Shown: positions 1-7,588 of the stretch, in pieces
Layout of the letters: every line of letters begins with the position of its first letter
Position numbering within the stretch: the stretch's first letter is position 1
Assembly (NCBI GenBank): GCA_030445875.1
Contig: JASUSX010000010.1
Location: 1-18,509, forward strand
DNA from: Clostridia bacterium
GTDB taxonomy: Bacteria > Bacillota > DSM-521 > Neomoorellales > Neomoorellaceae
Direction: 5' to 3'
Length of the DNA stretch: 18,509 nucleotides
Notes under the pieces: model-generated
The model's database searches: none
Told to the model about the DNA's origin: nothing
Seen by the model: the letters and a program-made list of their open reading frames with translations, nothing else
Program-made: the position numbers and the translations under genes

Positions 1-1380
1 ATCACGCAATTCATGGAAAAGCTGGTGTTACCGAACATCAAAAATCCCAACGAGCGGGACCGGGCCAGGGATGAATTGCCCCAGAGCGGCGCCGGCCGTA
101 TGATTATGACCACCGAACCCAAGTTTATACCCAACGAAGCGGTGGAAATCAGCGTCCGCGAAGGCTTAAAGATGCGGGTGCGGTTGGTAGACTGCGTAGG
201 CTACACCGTACCCGGCGCCCGGGGTTACGAGGACAGCGCTGGTCCCAGGATGGTCCGTACACCCTGGTTTGAGGAAGCGATACCCTTTCAGGAAGCGGCG
301 GAAACAGGCACGCGTAAGGTAATCACCGACCACGCCACTATCGGCATAGTCATCACTACCGATGGTAGCATTACGGAGATCCCCCGCGAGGACTATATCG
401 ATGCTGAGGAAAGGGTCATCTGGGAGTTAAAGGATTTGGGCAAACCCTTTGTCATTCTGCTCAATTCCTCCCATCCCCTGGCGGAAGAAACCATCACCCT
501 GGCCGGGGAACTGGAATCAGCTTACGATGTCCCGGTCTTACCTGTGGATTGCCAGCACTTAAACGAAGACGATATCCTGCACATCATGGAAGAGGCCCTT
601 TACGAGTTCCCGGTGGCTGAGGTTAACGTCAACCTGCCCCGCTGGGTAGATGAGTTAGCCGGCGAGCACTGGCTGCGGCAGCAACTGGAGAACGCCGTGC
701 GGGAAGCGGTAGGAGAAGTCCGGCGCCTGCGGGATATCAACGCCGCCATCGCGAAGCTGGGCGAAAACGACTATGTGGCCCGGGTAGCCTTAAAAGATAT
801 GGACCTGGGCACCGGAACCGCCCATATTGATATGGCAACCAGGGAAGGCCTCTTTTACCAGATCCTCCAGGAGGTTAGCAACTTGGAAATCAGCGGCGAC
901 CAGGATATCCTGCGCTGGATCCGGGAGCTGGCCGGAATAAAGAAGGAGTGGGATAAAATATCCTACGGTATCCAGGAGGTACGCAATACCGGGTACGGCG
1001 TAGTGACGCCAACCGAGGAGGAAATGGAACTGGCCGAACCGGAACTCGTCAAGCAGGGCGGCCGTTCCGGCGTGAGGCTCCGGGCCACGGCACCGTCCTA
1101 CCACTTCATCCGCGCTGATATCACCACCGAGGTTACACCCCTTATCGGTACCGAAAAACAGTGCGAAGACCTGGTCAAATACATTATGGAAGAGTTTGAG
1201 GATAACCCCCAAAAGATCTGGCAGACCAATGTCTTTGGTAAGTCTTTAAGCGACCTGGTGCGGGAAGGCATCCAGAGCAAGCTCTACCGGATGCCAGAAA
1301 ACGCCCAGGTAAAGCTCCAGGAAACAGTAGAGCGCATCGTTAACGACGGTGGCGGCGGGCTAATTTGCATCATAATTTAG
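1..1380 (+). CDS. spoIVA: Stage IV sporulation protein A, 5'-truncated by the window edge
   Basis: SpoIVA is the mother-cell ATPase that polymerises on the forespore surface as the basement layer of the spore coat. The reading frame is open from base 1 (residues ITQF just before the first Met at 13), so the gene starts upstream. Aligned from memory with the 492-residue B. subtilis protein, the visible 459 residues lack about 33 N-terminal residues, including the Walker A loop. Visible hallmarks are DELPQSGAG, IMTTEPKF (the region of the sensor threonine), LVDCVGYTVPGA, TRKVITDHATIGIVITTDG, the EFPVAEVNVNLPRW segment, and the glycine-rich, hydrophobic C-terminus GGGGLICIII needed for membrane targeting through SpoVM. 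The Met at 13 is internal, not the start. No frameshift is seen. Transcription would be expected from a sigma-E promoter outside the window. Confidence 0.97.
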   Translation: MTQFMEKLVLPNIKNPNERDRARDELPQSGAGRMIMTTEPKFIPNEAVEISVREGLKMRVRLVDCVGYTVPGARGYEDSAGPRMVRTPWFEEAIPFQEAAETGTRKVITDHATIGIVITTDGSITEIPREDYIDAEERVIWELKDLGKPFVILLNSSHPLAEETITLAGELESAYDVPVLPVDCQHLNEDDILHIMEEALYEFPVAEVNVNLPRWVDELAGEHWLRQQLENAVREAVGEVRRLRDINAAIAKLGENDYVARVALKDMDLGTGTAHIDMATREGLFYQILQEVSNLEISGDQDILRWIRELAGIKKEWDKISYGIQEVRNTGYGVVTPTEEEMELAEPELVKQGGRSGVRLRATAPSYHFIRADITTEVTPLIGTEKQCEDLVKYIMEEFEDNPQKIWQTNVFGKSLSDLVREGIQSKLYRMPENAQVKLQETVERIVNDGGGGLICIII

Positions 1381-1402
1381 GCTGGTTAGGCTGAAGCGTG
1401 AG

Positions 1403-1431
1403 CCGGGGTGCGAACCCCGGATTATTTTTTT
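1403..1431 (+). terminator. Intrinsic terminator of spoIVA
   Basis: A perfect 7-bp stem (CCGGGGT 1403-1409, ACCCCGG 1414-1420) is closed by a GCGA (GNRA) tetraloop and followed by ATTATTTTTTT. It lies 22 bases after the spoIVA stop codon and separates the sporulation gene from the catabolic locus. Confidence 0.9.
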
Positions 1432-1440
1432 GTCCTAGTT

Positions 1441-1609
1441 GAGCCGTTTGTGCAAAAAGGATCAAATTGACGCAAAAAAATATTTATAAAAAATTGATGC
1501 ACGCAGGAGGAATCATAGCAAAAATGTAGAATATAGAATTTGCAATCAAAAAGGAGCAATAAACGCAAATTCGCGTCATCATTACCAGGCGAAGTCCGTG
1601 GAGGGGCGT
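1441..1609 (+). promoter_or_regulatory. AT-rich control region with repeated GCAAA/GCAAT motifs and an inverted repeat
   Basis: This intergenic stretch is much richer in A and T than its surroundings. GCAAA or GCAAT recurs at 1452, 1472, 1518, 1542, 1556 and 1565. GAATTTGC (1536-1543) and GCAAATTC (1565-1572) form a perfect 8-bp inverted repeat just downstream of the predicted sigma-H -10 box. DeoR-family repressors often bind repeated sites near their own promoter, so these are candidate operators for the adjacent regulator. AT-richness alone makes some such motifs likely by chance. Confidence 0.35.
1506..1534 (+). promoter_or_regulatory. Candidate sigma-H-type promoter upstream of the deoR-TRAP operon
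   Basis: The segment fits the B. subtilis sigma-H consensus (RnAGGAwWW, 11-12 bases, RnnGAATww). AGGAATC starts at 1508, 11 bases follow, then GTAGAATAT at 1526-1534. The only mismatch is C in the last W of the -35 element. A start near 1540 would leave a leader of about 70 bases before the regulator gene. No well-spaced sigma-A promoter was found in the same intergenic region. The assignment is motif-based and unproven. Confidence 0.5.
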
Positions 1610-2398
1610 ATGCAATCAAAACGGGAGATGTTCATACTTGATACCCTCAAGACCCAGGGGGCTATAGAAGTAGCCGATATAGCGGCAGCCCTGGGTGTGT
1701 CTTTAGCCACCGTGCGGCGGGACCTGGCCAATTTAGAGGCCAGAGGCTTGCTGGTAAAAACCCGCGGGGGGGCTATTTTGCCTGGTTCCCAGATGGCTAC
1801 CACATTCAACAGCTTTCATACCCCCTTTGAAACCGCCTATGAATTCCGTGCCGAAAGGATGGCGCCCCAAAAACAGGCTATCGGCAAGCTAGCTGCCACC
1901 CTGGTGCAGCCGTGCGATACCATTGTCATTGATACTGGTACGACGGTAATCGAACTGGCCCGGAATATCAAAAATATCACCCCCCTTACTGTGATCACCA
2001 ACGCTATCAACGTAATGGACGAGTTGCGTAACTGCCCCGAAATCACAGTAATTCTCCTGGGAGGGATCTACGACCCACGGACCATTTCCGTCGTAGGACC
2101 GTTGACGGAAAAAGCCCTGTACCAGTTGCGGGCGGATAAAGCCTTCCTGGCAGGCGGTGGTTTAACGGTTACCGATGGCCTGATGAACAACAACCTGATG
2201 ACCGCCGGGATTAAAAAGGCCATGGCCGAGATCAGCAGCAAGACCATTGTCCTGGTGGACAGCAGTAAAATTGGTTCCATGGCGGTGATTCCGATTATCC
2301 CTGCGGAGAAGATAACGACCATTGTTACTGACGGAGGGGCTGATAGAAATATTGTGGACGAATTTAATGAAGCGGGAGTAGAAGTCCTGCTGGCGTGA
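1610..2398 (+). CDS. DeoR/GlpR-family transcriptional regulator of the catabolic operon
   Basis: A 262-residue repressor of sugar metabolism type. The N-terminal winged helix-turn-helix (about residues 5-55) contains the DeoR signature VSLATVRRDLANLEARGLL followed by the RGGA wing. The C-terminal DeoRC sensor domain (about 75-230) shows VIDTGTTVIELA, LTVITNAINV, LLGGIYD, the DKAFLAGGG strand and LVDSSKIG, the elements that bind phosphorylated sugars in this family. The ATG at 1610 is preferred over an in-frame GTG at 1598 because GGAGGGG (1600-1606) sits just before it and family members normally begin a few residues before the HTH. It is first in the operon, 85 bases ahead of dctP. By family logic its effector would be a phosphorylated intermediate, perhaps the product of the FGGY kinase at 8483. 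It belongs to DeoR/GlpR rather than SorC/LsrR. Confidence 0.9.
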   Translation: MQSKREMFILDTLKTQGAIEVADIAAALGVSLATVRRDLANLEARGLLVKTRGGAILPGSQMATTFNSFHTPFETAYEFRAERMAPQKQAIGKLAATLVQPCDTIVIDTGTTVIELARNIKNITPLTVITNAINVMDELRNCPEITVILLGGIYDPRTISVVGPLTEKALYQLRADKAFLAGGGLTVTDGLMNNNLMTAGIKKAMAEISSKTIVLVDSSKIGSMAVIPIIPAEKITTIVTDGGADRNIVDEFNEAGVEVLLA

Positions 2399-2483
2399 AA
2401 GGGGTGATGGACTTAAGAGATAGACAGACATATCACTAAAGGGTGGAGAAGAAGTAAATTACAAGTAGAGGGAGGATTCAGTT

Positions 2484-3545
2484 GTGGTAAAATTTAGTAA
2501 AAGTTCTTTTAAGAGATTCGTGTTACTGGTTTTGCTGGTAATTACGGCTTTGCTGGTAGCAGCCTGCGGTGGCAATTCTGCAGGCAAACAGGCCGCCGAC
2601 CAAAAGGCCGGCGACAATAGTAAGCAAGGGAACAGCGACAAGATCGTTTTACGGCTGGCCCATAACCAGATGCCCGACCAGGGCTATGGCTTGGGCGTAG
2701 CTAAATTTGTTGATTTAGTTAAACAAAAGACCAACGGTAAAGTGGAAGTCCAGGTTTTTGACCAGGGAAAACTTGGTGACGAACGGGATGTCACTGAAGG
2801 CTTGAACCTGGGCACGGTGGATATGGCTATAACCTCCATCGGGGTTATGACCAACTATAACCCCGAGTTGTCAGCTATTGTCATGCCCTTTATTTTCCGG
2901 GACTACGGCCATGTGGAAAAGGTGATGGAGTCCGGTGTCTTAAACCCGGCCCTGGATAAATTGCAGAGTAAAGGCATGAAGGCCCTTACCATCTATGCCC
3001 AGGGGTTCCGTGACGTAGCCATGCGGGAAAAACCCATTAAATCCCTGGCCGATTTTAAGGGCTTAAAAATCCGCATCCCGGCCGGGGAAGTTTACACCGA
3101 AACCTTCAAGGCCCTGGGAGCCAATCCGACGCCTATCCCCTGGGGCGAACTTTATACCTCGCTGCAGACCAAAGTTGTGGATGGTTATGAAAACAATCCC
3201 CAGGTTGCCAATCAAATAAAATTATACGAGGTTACTAAATATCTAAGTTTAACCAACCATATCTGGGAAGGCGGCATTGTCTTAATCGCCAAGAATAAGT
3301 GGGACCAGTTGCCGGCTGATATCCAGAAGGCCATCCAGGAAGCAGCCACAGAGAGTGCCAAGATCCAGCGCGATCTTATTCGCAAGGGCGACGATAAGGC
3401 CATTGAAGTCATGAAACAGAATAAGATGGAAGTCGTCACCATTGACCGCGCCTCCTTGATTACGGCTGTAAAACCAGTTTATGAACAGTTGGGTAAAAAA
3501 TACGGGATTGAGCAGCTCTTAAAACAGATTCAAGAAGTGAAGTAG
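2484..3545 (+). CDS. dctP: TRAP transporter solute-binding lipoprotein, DctP family
   Basis: The extracytoplasmic substrate-binding subunit of a tripartite ATP-independent periplasmic (TRAP) transporter, 353 residues. The N-terminus is a lipoprotein signal: KRF, a hydrophobic stretch, then lipobox VAAC with Cys28 as the lipidation site, and a Ser/Gly/Lys linker to about residue 52. The mature domain shows DctP hallmarks: LRLAHNQMPDQGYG at the start, LGDERDVTEGLNLGTVDMA, and the core GLKIRIPAGEVY followed by FKALGANPTPIPWGELYTSLQTKVVDGYENNP. Arg197 in IRIP matches the conserved arginine that pairs with the substrate carboxylate in characterised DctP proteins, which would favour an acidic ligand, but sugar-binding exceptions exist. 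The GTG start has GGGAGGA at 2470-2476 at good spacing. The 85-base gap before it holds no clear promoter or terminator. Confidence 0.95.
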   Translation: MVKFSKSSFKRFVLLVLLVITALLVAACGGNSAGKQAADQKAGDNSKQGNSDKIVLRLAHNQMPDQGYGLGVAKFVDLVKQKTNGKVEVQVFDQGKLGDERDVTEGLNLGTVDMAITSIGVMTNYNPELSAIVMPFIFRDYGHVEKVMESGVLNPALDKLQSKGMKALTIYAQGFRDVAMREKPIKSLADFKGLKIRIPAGEVYTETFKALGANPTPIPWGELYTSLQTKVVDGYENNPQVANQIKLYEVTKYLSLTNHIWEGGIVLIAKNKWDQLPADIQKAIQEAATESAKIQRDLIRKGDDKAIEVMKQNKMEVVTIDRASLITAVKPVYEQLGKKYGIEQLLKQIQEVK

Positions 3546-3564
3546 GAACAAGTTTTTAATAACA

Positions 3565-3598
3565 GGCAGGGGGGTACGTTATATTTAACCCCCCTGCC
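3565..3598 (+). promoter_or_regulatory. Strong intergenic hairpin between dctP and dctQ, without U-tract
   Basis: GGCAGGGGGGT (3565-3575) and ACCCCCCTGCC (3588-3598) form a perfect 11-bp stem with a 12-base loop. The bases that follow (GCCCCGAGG) contain no run of T, so it does not look like an efficient intrinsic terminator. Its position directly after the binding-protein gene suggests a 3' stabiliser that raises dctP mRNA relative to the membrane subunits, as known for other binding-protein operons. That role is inferred. Confidence 0.7.
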
Positions 3599-3634
3599 GC
3601 CCCGAGGTACTATTATTAATCGGGAGAATGGATC

Positions 3635-4147
3635 ATGAGCCAAATATATAGCCTGCTTAAGCATTTCATTATCAAGGTCCTGGAGTACCTAATTATAACT
3701 TGCGTAGGTACTGCCATTGCCTCCGCCTTCCTCCAGGTAATCTTCCGTTATGTCTTAAATAATTCCCTCACCTGGTCGGAGGAACTCACCCGTTATCTCT
3801 TCATATGGTCGGTGTTTATAGCCGCCCCGGTAGCCCTGGTCAGGAAGATGCACATGGGCGTAGATATAATCTTTAACCGCCTCCCGGGCAAAGTACAGAT
3901 TTTCACGGCAGCCATCATCGATCTGTGCGTGGCCATCTTCGCCCTGGCCCTGGTAAATTACGGCTTTAAGCTGACCAGCATTACCATGAACCAGCCCTCG
4001 CCAGCCATGCGCATCCCTATGGGTTACGTGTACCTGGCCATTCCCTTCGGCAGCCTCTTTTTAACCTGGTTCTCACTGGACAGTTGTCTGCAAAACTTGC
4101 GCCAGCTGTTAGCACCAGCTACCCGGGAGGAGGTGTATAAAAGTTGA
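3635..4147 (+). CDS. dctQ: TRAP transporter small membrane subunit, DctQ family
   Basis: A 170-residue inner-membrane protein with four predicted transmembrane helices: residues about 15-37 (LEYLIITCVGTAIASAFLQV region), 47-66 (RYLFIWSVFIAAPVALV), 86-110 (IFTAAIIDLCVAIFALALV) and 127-147 (MGYVYLAIPFGSLFLTWF). The DctQ signature NNSLTWSEELTRYLF follows the first helix. It pairs with the large DctM subunit to form the ion-driven translocation unit. The ATG start has GGGAG at 3622-3626. Its stop codon overlaps the start of dctM by four bases, which implies translational coupling. Confidence 0.94.
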   Translation: MSQIYSLLKHFIIKVLEYLIITCVGTAIASAFLQVIFRYVLNNSLTWSEELTRYLFIWSVFIAAPVALVRKMHMGVDIIFNRLPGKVQIFTAAIIDLCVAIFALALVNYGFKLTSITMNQPSPAMRIPMGYVYLAIPFGSLFLTWFSLDSCLQNLRQLLAPATREEVYKS

Positions 4148-5418
4148 CGCCCATTATTATCACCGTAGCTTTAGTGCTAATCTTCATCGGCGTTCCGGTG
4201 GCCTTTTCCCTGGGCCTGGGCACCTTAGCGGCCTTATTTAGCAACGGGCTTCTGCCCCTGACGGTAATTCCCCAGCGCATGATGGTCAATATCGACTCCT
4301 TCTCCCTGATGGCCATCCCCTTCTTTATTCTGGCTGGGGAAGTAATGAGTACCGGCACTATGTCCCGCCGGCTGGTGGATTTCGCCACGGCCATCGTCGG
4401 GCATTTACGGGGTGGCCTGGGGATAGTGGACGTAGTCGCCAGCACCATTTTTGCCGGCATCTCGGGGTCAGCGGCGGCGGACACGGCGGCTATCGGTTCG
4501 ATAATGATCCCACCCATGATTAAAAAGGGCTACCGGCCCGGCTTTGCCGCCTCCTTGCAGGCAGCAGCCGGCTCCCTGGGGCCGATTATCCCCCCGAGCA
4601 TCGTGATGATTATTTACGGCTCCATCACCGGCCTTTCCATCGCCTCCCTCTTTATGGGCGGCCTTGTCCCGGGCCTCATCATGGCGGCCGGGCTGGCCCT
4701 GGTAGCCTATATCTATGCCCTGAAAAATGGCCTGGGCGCCGAACACGCCTTTTCTTTGCGGCGGGTTTTCAAGGCGGGCATAGAAGCGGGTTGGGCCCTG
4801 ATTCTGCCTTTAATTATCCTGGGGGGTATCATCTTTGGCATCTTTACCCCCACCGAGGCCGGGGCGGTAGCCGTTGTTTACGCCTTTATTGTCGGGCTCT
4901 TTATCTACCGGGATATTAAATTCAAGGATGTACCCCACATCCTGTTGCGCGCCGGCCTGTCTTCCGCGGTCATCCTGATCATCGTCGGCGCGGCTTCGGT
5001 AGCTTCCTGGCTGCTAGCCTCGGAGCGTTTTTCCGAACACGTCATCGGCTTTTTTACCGCCATCAGCAGCAACCGCTATGTGGTGTACCTCCTGCTATTG
5101 GCCTTCGTCATCGCGGTGGGTATGCTGGTGGAGACTGTCGCCTCGGCTATCCTGCTGGTGCCGGTGCTCTTCCCCGTGGCCGCCCAGCTTGGCTTTGACC
5201 CGGTGCACTTCGGCGTCGTCGTTTCTATCGCTTTAGTCTTCGCCGGTTTAACCCCGCCGGTCGCCGTTATCCTGTACGTTACCACGGCTATCGCGAAATG
5301 CTCCTTCGCCGAAACCTGCCGTTTCCTGTTACCGTTTTTAGCTGTCTGCTTCGCCACCCTGCTCCTGGCGGCCTTTATTCCTCAGCTGGTCCTGTGGGTA
5401 CCATCATTGATGCGCTAA
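4144..5418 (+). CDS. dctM: TRAP transporter large permease subunit, DctM family
   Basis: A 424-residue polytopic membrane protein, typical of DctM/SiaM permeases of about 425 residues that move substrate with sodium or protons. Features seen are the N-terminal hydrophobic helix, PFFILAGEVMSTG with SRRLVDFA, the GISGSAAADTAAIGSIMIP loop, the GPIIPPSIVMIIYG motif, the FGIFTPTEAGAVAVVYA motif, and LTPPVAVILYV near the C-terminus. The two repeated Pro-containing re-entrant motifs are the usual substrate and ion sites. The TTG start lies in a TTGA overlap with the dctQ stop, preceded by an unusually strong SD, GGGAGGAGGTG at 4125-4135. Confidence 0.96.
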   Translation: MTPIIITVALVLIFIGVPVAFSLGLGTLAALFSNGLLPLTVIPQRMMVNIDSFSLMAIPFFILAGEVMSTGTMSRRLVDFATAIVGHLRGGLGIVDVVASTIFAGISGSAAADTAAIGSIMIPPMIKKGYRPGFAASLQAAAGSLGPIIPPSIVMIIYGSITGLSIASLFMGGLVPGLIMAAGLALVAYIYALKNGLGAEHAFSLRRVFKAGIEAGWALILPLIILGGIIFGIFTPTEAGAVAVVYAFIVGLFIYRDIKFKDVPHILLRAGLSSAVILIIVGAASVASWLLASERFSEHVIGFFTAISSNRYVVYLLLLAFVIAVGMLVETVASAILLVPVLFPVAAQLGFDPVHFGVVVSIALVFAGLTPPVAVILYVTTAIAKCSFAETCRFLLPFLAVCFATLLLAAFIPQLVLWVPSLMR

Positions 5419-5436
5419 AATCGAGGTGTTTTCCCT

Positions 5437-6486
5437 TTGAACAGTTACCAGGCGGCCTTAAAAGCCATAAACTTTGCAGAAACTGTCCCTGTACCCGTCG
5501 TCCTCTGGGTGGTCGGCCAGACCTACGCCCCCTTTGCTGGTATACCGGATAACGAGTATTACGCCGACCCTGATAAAATGCTGAATGCCCAGATGCGTTT
5601 CTACGAGCGTTTCCCGGATGTCTTTACCGTGCCCGGGTTATGGCCGGACCTGGGGACGATCCCGGAACTGGGCGCCCTGGGGGCGCAGATCGAGTTTCCG
5701 GCCACCGCTCCCCCCCAGGTCCGGCGGCCAGCCCTGCAGGATATTAAGGACGTTGAGAAGCTACATTTACCGGACCCCCGCCGGGCGGATTATACCTCCC
5801 AGGTCCTGGATTACCTGCGCTATTTCGTAAAAAACGTCCCGGCAGAACCCAGGCAAAAACACGGTTTCCTGGAGGGGCACCTTTTCTGCGGCGGGCCGGG
5901 GGAGATAGCCGCCCTGATGCTCGGCTATGACAAAATCTCCTTTGCCATGTTCGATTACCCCGAACTGGTGCATCAGCTTTTACGCCAGGTTACGGACTTT
6001 ATTAAATCCTACCTGGCGGCCCAGATGGAAGTTGTCGGCCCGGCCAAACGCCTCTGCCTGTGGGACCACTTCCCGGGGATGCTCTCCCACCAGATGTACG
6101 CCGAGTTTGTGCACCCTTACCTGCGCGAGGTATTTGCCTTTGTCGGCGACGCCGAGATCAAGGTCTACCACAATGAAAATAACTATCCCCATTTAATGGC
6201 CCTGGTGCGGGAGGTACCGGCCAACGTCGTCCATGTAGGCGCTGCCCATGACCTGGTAGCCACTAAAAAGGCAATGGGGAAATGCGTTATGGGCAATATC
6301 CATCCTATTCAGGAGCTGATCCAGGCGCCCGTAGAAGATCTGCGCCAGAAGTGCCGGGAAATAATCCGCACAGCAGGGCCCGGTGGCGGCCTCTGGCTGT
6401 CGACGGCCGGGGGAATGGCCCCGGAAACCACATCTGAGCGGATGGAGATACTGGTAGAGGTCGCCCAAGAGATGGCACGACGCTAA
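5437..6486 (+). CDS. Uroporphyrinogen decarboxylase-fold (URO-D/MtaA superfamily) protein without Cys zinc ligands
   Basis: A 349-residue TIM-barrel protein of the URO-D superfamily, which includes HemE and the corrinoid methyltransferases MtaA and CmuA. The family pattern is visible: the FCGGPGEIAALMLGY segment (151-164), LWDHFPGMLSHQMYAEFVHPYL (209-229), the VYHNENN strand (243-249), VGAAHDL (267-273), MGNIHP (285-290) and LSTAGGMAPETT (321-332). It lacks the N-terminal Arg-rich porphyrin site of HemE, so it is not the heme enzyme. MtaA-type enzymes bind zinc with HxC and a C-terminal Cys. Here HxC reads H245-N246-E247, and the GCG of the C-terminal motif reads AGG, so both Cys ligands are missing. 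No corrinoid-protein gene is adjacent. The role is unknown: it may act on the imported substrate as a lyase, decarboxylase or atypical methyltransferase. The TTG start has GAGGTG at 5423-5428. Confidence 0.85.
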   Translation: MNSYQAALKAINFAETVPVPVVLWVVGQTYAPFAGIPDNEYYADPDKMLNAQMRFYERFPDVFTVPGLWPDLGTIPELGALGAQIEFPATAPPQVRRPALQDIKDVEKLHLPDPRRADYTSQVLDYLRYFVKNVPAEPRQKHGFLEGHLFCGGPGEIAALMLGYDKISFAMFDYPELVHQLLRQVTDFIKSYLAAQMEVVGPAKRLCLWDHFPGMLSHQMYAEFVHPYLREVFAFVGDAEIKVYHNENNYPHLMALVREVPANVVHVGAAHDLVATKKAMGKCVMGNIHPIQELIQAPVEDLRQKCREIIRTAGPGGGLWLSTAGGMAPETTSERMEILVEVAQEMARR

Positions 6487-6529
6487 AGCAAGCTGATGTA
6501 GCTAAATCGTAGCAGAGGAGTGACCCTAA

Positions 6530-7582
6530 TTGCTGGCAGCGGTTTTACACGCTCCCAACGACCTGCGCGTAGAGCAAGTGGATGACCCGGTAATTGGTGC
6601 CGGTGAGTTGCTGGTTAAAGTCGAGGCCTGCGCCATTTGCGGTACCGATTTGCGTATTGTTAAGGGTACCAAAACCCGGGGGGTGCATTACCCTTCCATC
6701 ATCGGCCACGAGTTTGCCGGTACCGTAGTCGATGTTGGCCAGAGGGTTACCAATTTTGCCCCCGGGGACCATGTGGCTGTAGCCCCCATTATCCCCTGCC
6801 GCAACTGCGCTTACTGCGTTAACGGGCAGGAGAACGTCTGCTTAAACCGGGTAGCCATTGGCTATGAGTTTAACGGCGGCTTTGCGGAACTGGTCCGCAT
6901 CCCCGCGGTAGTCCTGGAGGCCGGTAACATGGTAAAAATCGACCCCGGTGTGCCCCTGGAAGCGGCGGCCCTGGCGGAACCCCTCTCCTGCTGCCTGAAC
7001 GGGCAACGCAAGGCCGGGGTCAAGCTGAATTCTACCGTCGTCATTATCGGTGCCGGGCCAATCGGGCTGATGCACATCATGCTCGCCCGGGCGGCCGGGG
7101 CGGCGCAAATCATCGTTAGCGAATTATTACCCCACCGGCGGGAACGGGCCCGGGCGGCAGGGGCCGACCGGGTCATTGATCCGGGCCGGGAGAATCTGCT
7201 GGAGATCGTTAAAAATTGCACTAACGGCCTGGGGGCCGATATAGTCATCCTGGCCATCGGCGTCCCGGCCCTGGTCAACGATGCTCTACGCTTACTGCGT
7301 AAAGGCGGCCACCTCAATTTCTTTGCCGGTATGCCGGAGGGGTCAACCACCAGTTTCGACGCCAACCTTATCCATTACAATGAGTTAAGGGTAAGCGGTA
7401 CCAGTGCCTCTACCCGGCAGGATTTCTATGAGGCCCTAAATTTAATTGTCACCGGCAAGATTGCCGCCCCATCTTTAATTTCCCACCGTTTTCCTTTAAG
7501 GGAGGCCGACCAGGCCTTTGCCGTAGCCTTCGCCGGCGAAGGTGAGAAGGTATTAATTTATCCATCACAAGCAGGGAGGTAG
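6530..7582 (+). CDS. Zinc-dependent medium-chain alcohol/polyol dehydrogenase
   Basis: A 350-residue MDR-family dehydrogenase of the threonine, sorbitol and galactitol dehydrogenase group. Catalytic zinc residues are Cys37 (CAICGTD), His60 and Glu61 (GHEFAG), with Glu150 (AALAEPLSCC). The structural zinc lobe has Cys90, Cys93, Cys96 and Cys104. The Rossmann motif GAGPIG is at about 174-179, and the acidic Glu198 at the end of the second strand (IIVSELLPH) predicts NAD(H) over NADP(H). In this operon it most likely oxidises a secondary alcohol of the imported polyol or sugar to a ketone. The TTG start is preceded by AGAGGAG (6514-6520). The last codons (GGG AGG TAG) also supply the SD for the aldolase six bases downstream. 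Confidence 0.92.
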   Translation: MLAAVLHAPNDLRVEQVDDPVIGAGELLVKVEACAICGTDLRIVKGTKTRGVHYPSIIGHEFAGTVVDVGQRVTNFAPGDHVAVAPIIPCRNCAYCVNGQENVCLNRVAIGYEFNGGFAELVRIPAVVLEAGNMVKIDPGVPLEAAALAEPLSCCLNGQRKAGVKLNSTVVIIGAGPIGLMHIMLARAAGAAQIIVSELLPHRRERARAAGADRVIDPGRENLLEIVKNCTNGLGADIVILAIGVPALVNDALRLLRKGGHLNFFAGMPEGSTTSFDANLIHYNELRVSGTSASTRQDFYEALNLIVTGKIAAPSLISHRFPLREADQAFAVAFAGEGEKVLIYPSQAGR

Positions 7583-7588
7583 TTTTAC

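Noticed and set aside
1467..1490. TTGACG and TATAAA as a sigma-A promoter before deoR
   Set aside because: The spacer is only 12 bases, too short for a functional pair.
2407..2439. A 10-codon reading frame (MDLRDRQTYH) after AAAGGGGTG between deoR and dctP
   Set aside because: The G-rich run touches the ATG, leaving almost no SD spacing, and there is no attenuator hairpin for a leader peptide to control.
3565..3598. Intrinsic terminator after dctP
   Set aside because: No T-run follows the stem and the next gene continues the same transporter.
5437..6486. HemE, the heme-pathway uroporphyrinogen decarboxylase
   Set aside because: The N-terminal Arg-containing substrate motif of HemE is missing and no heme genes are nearby.
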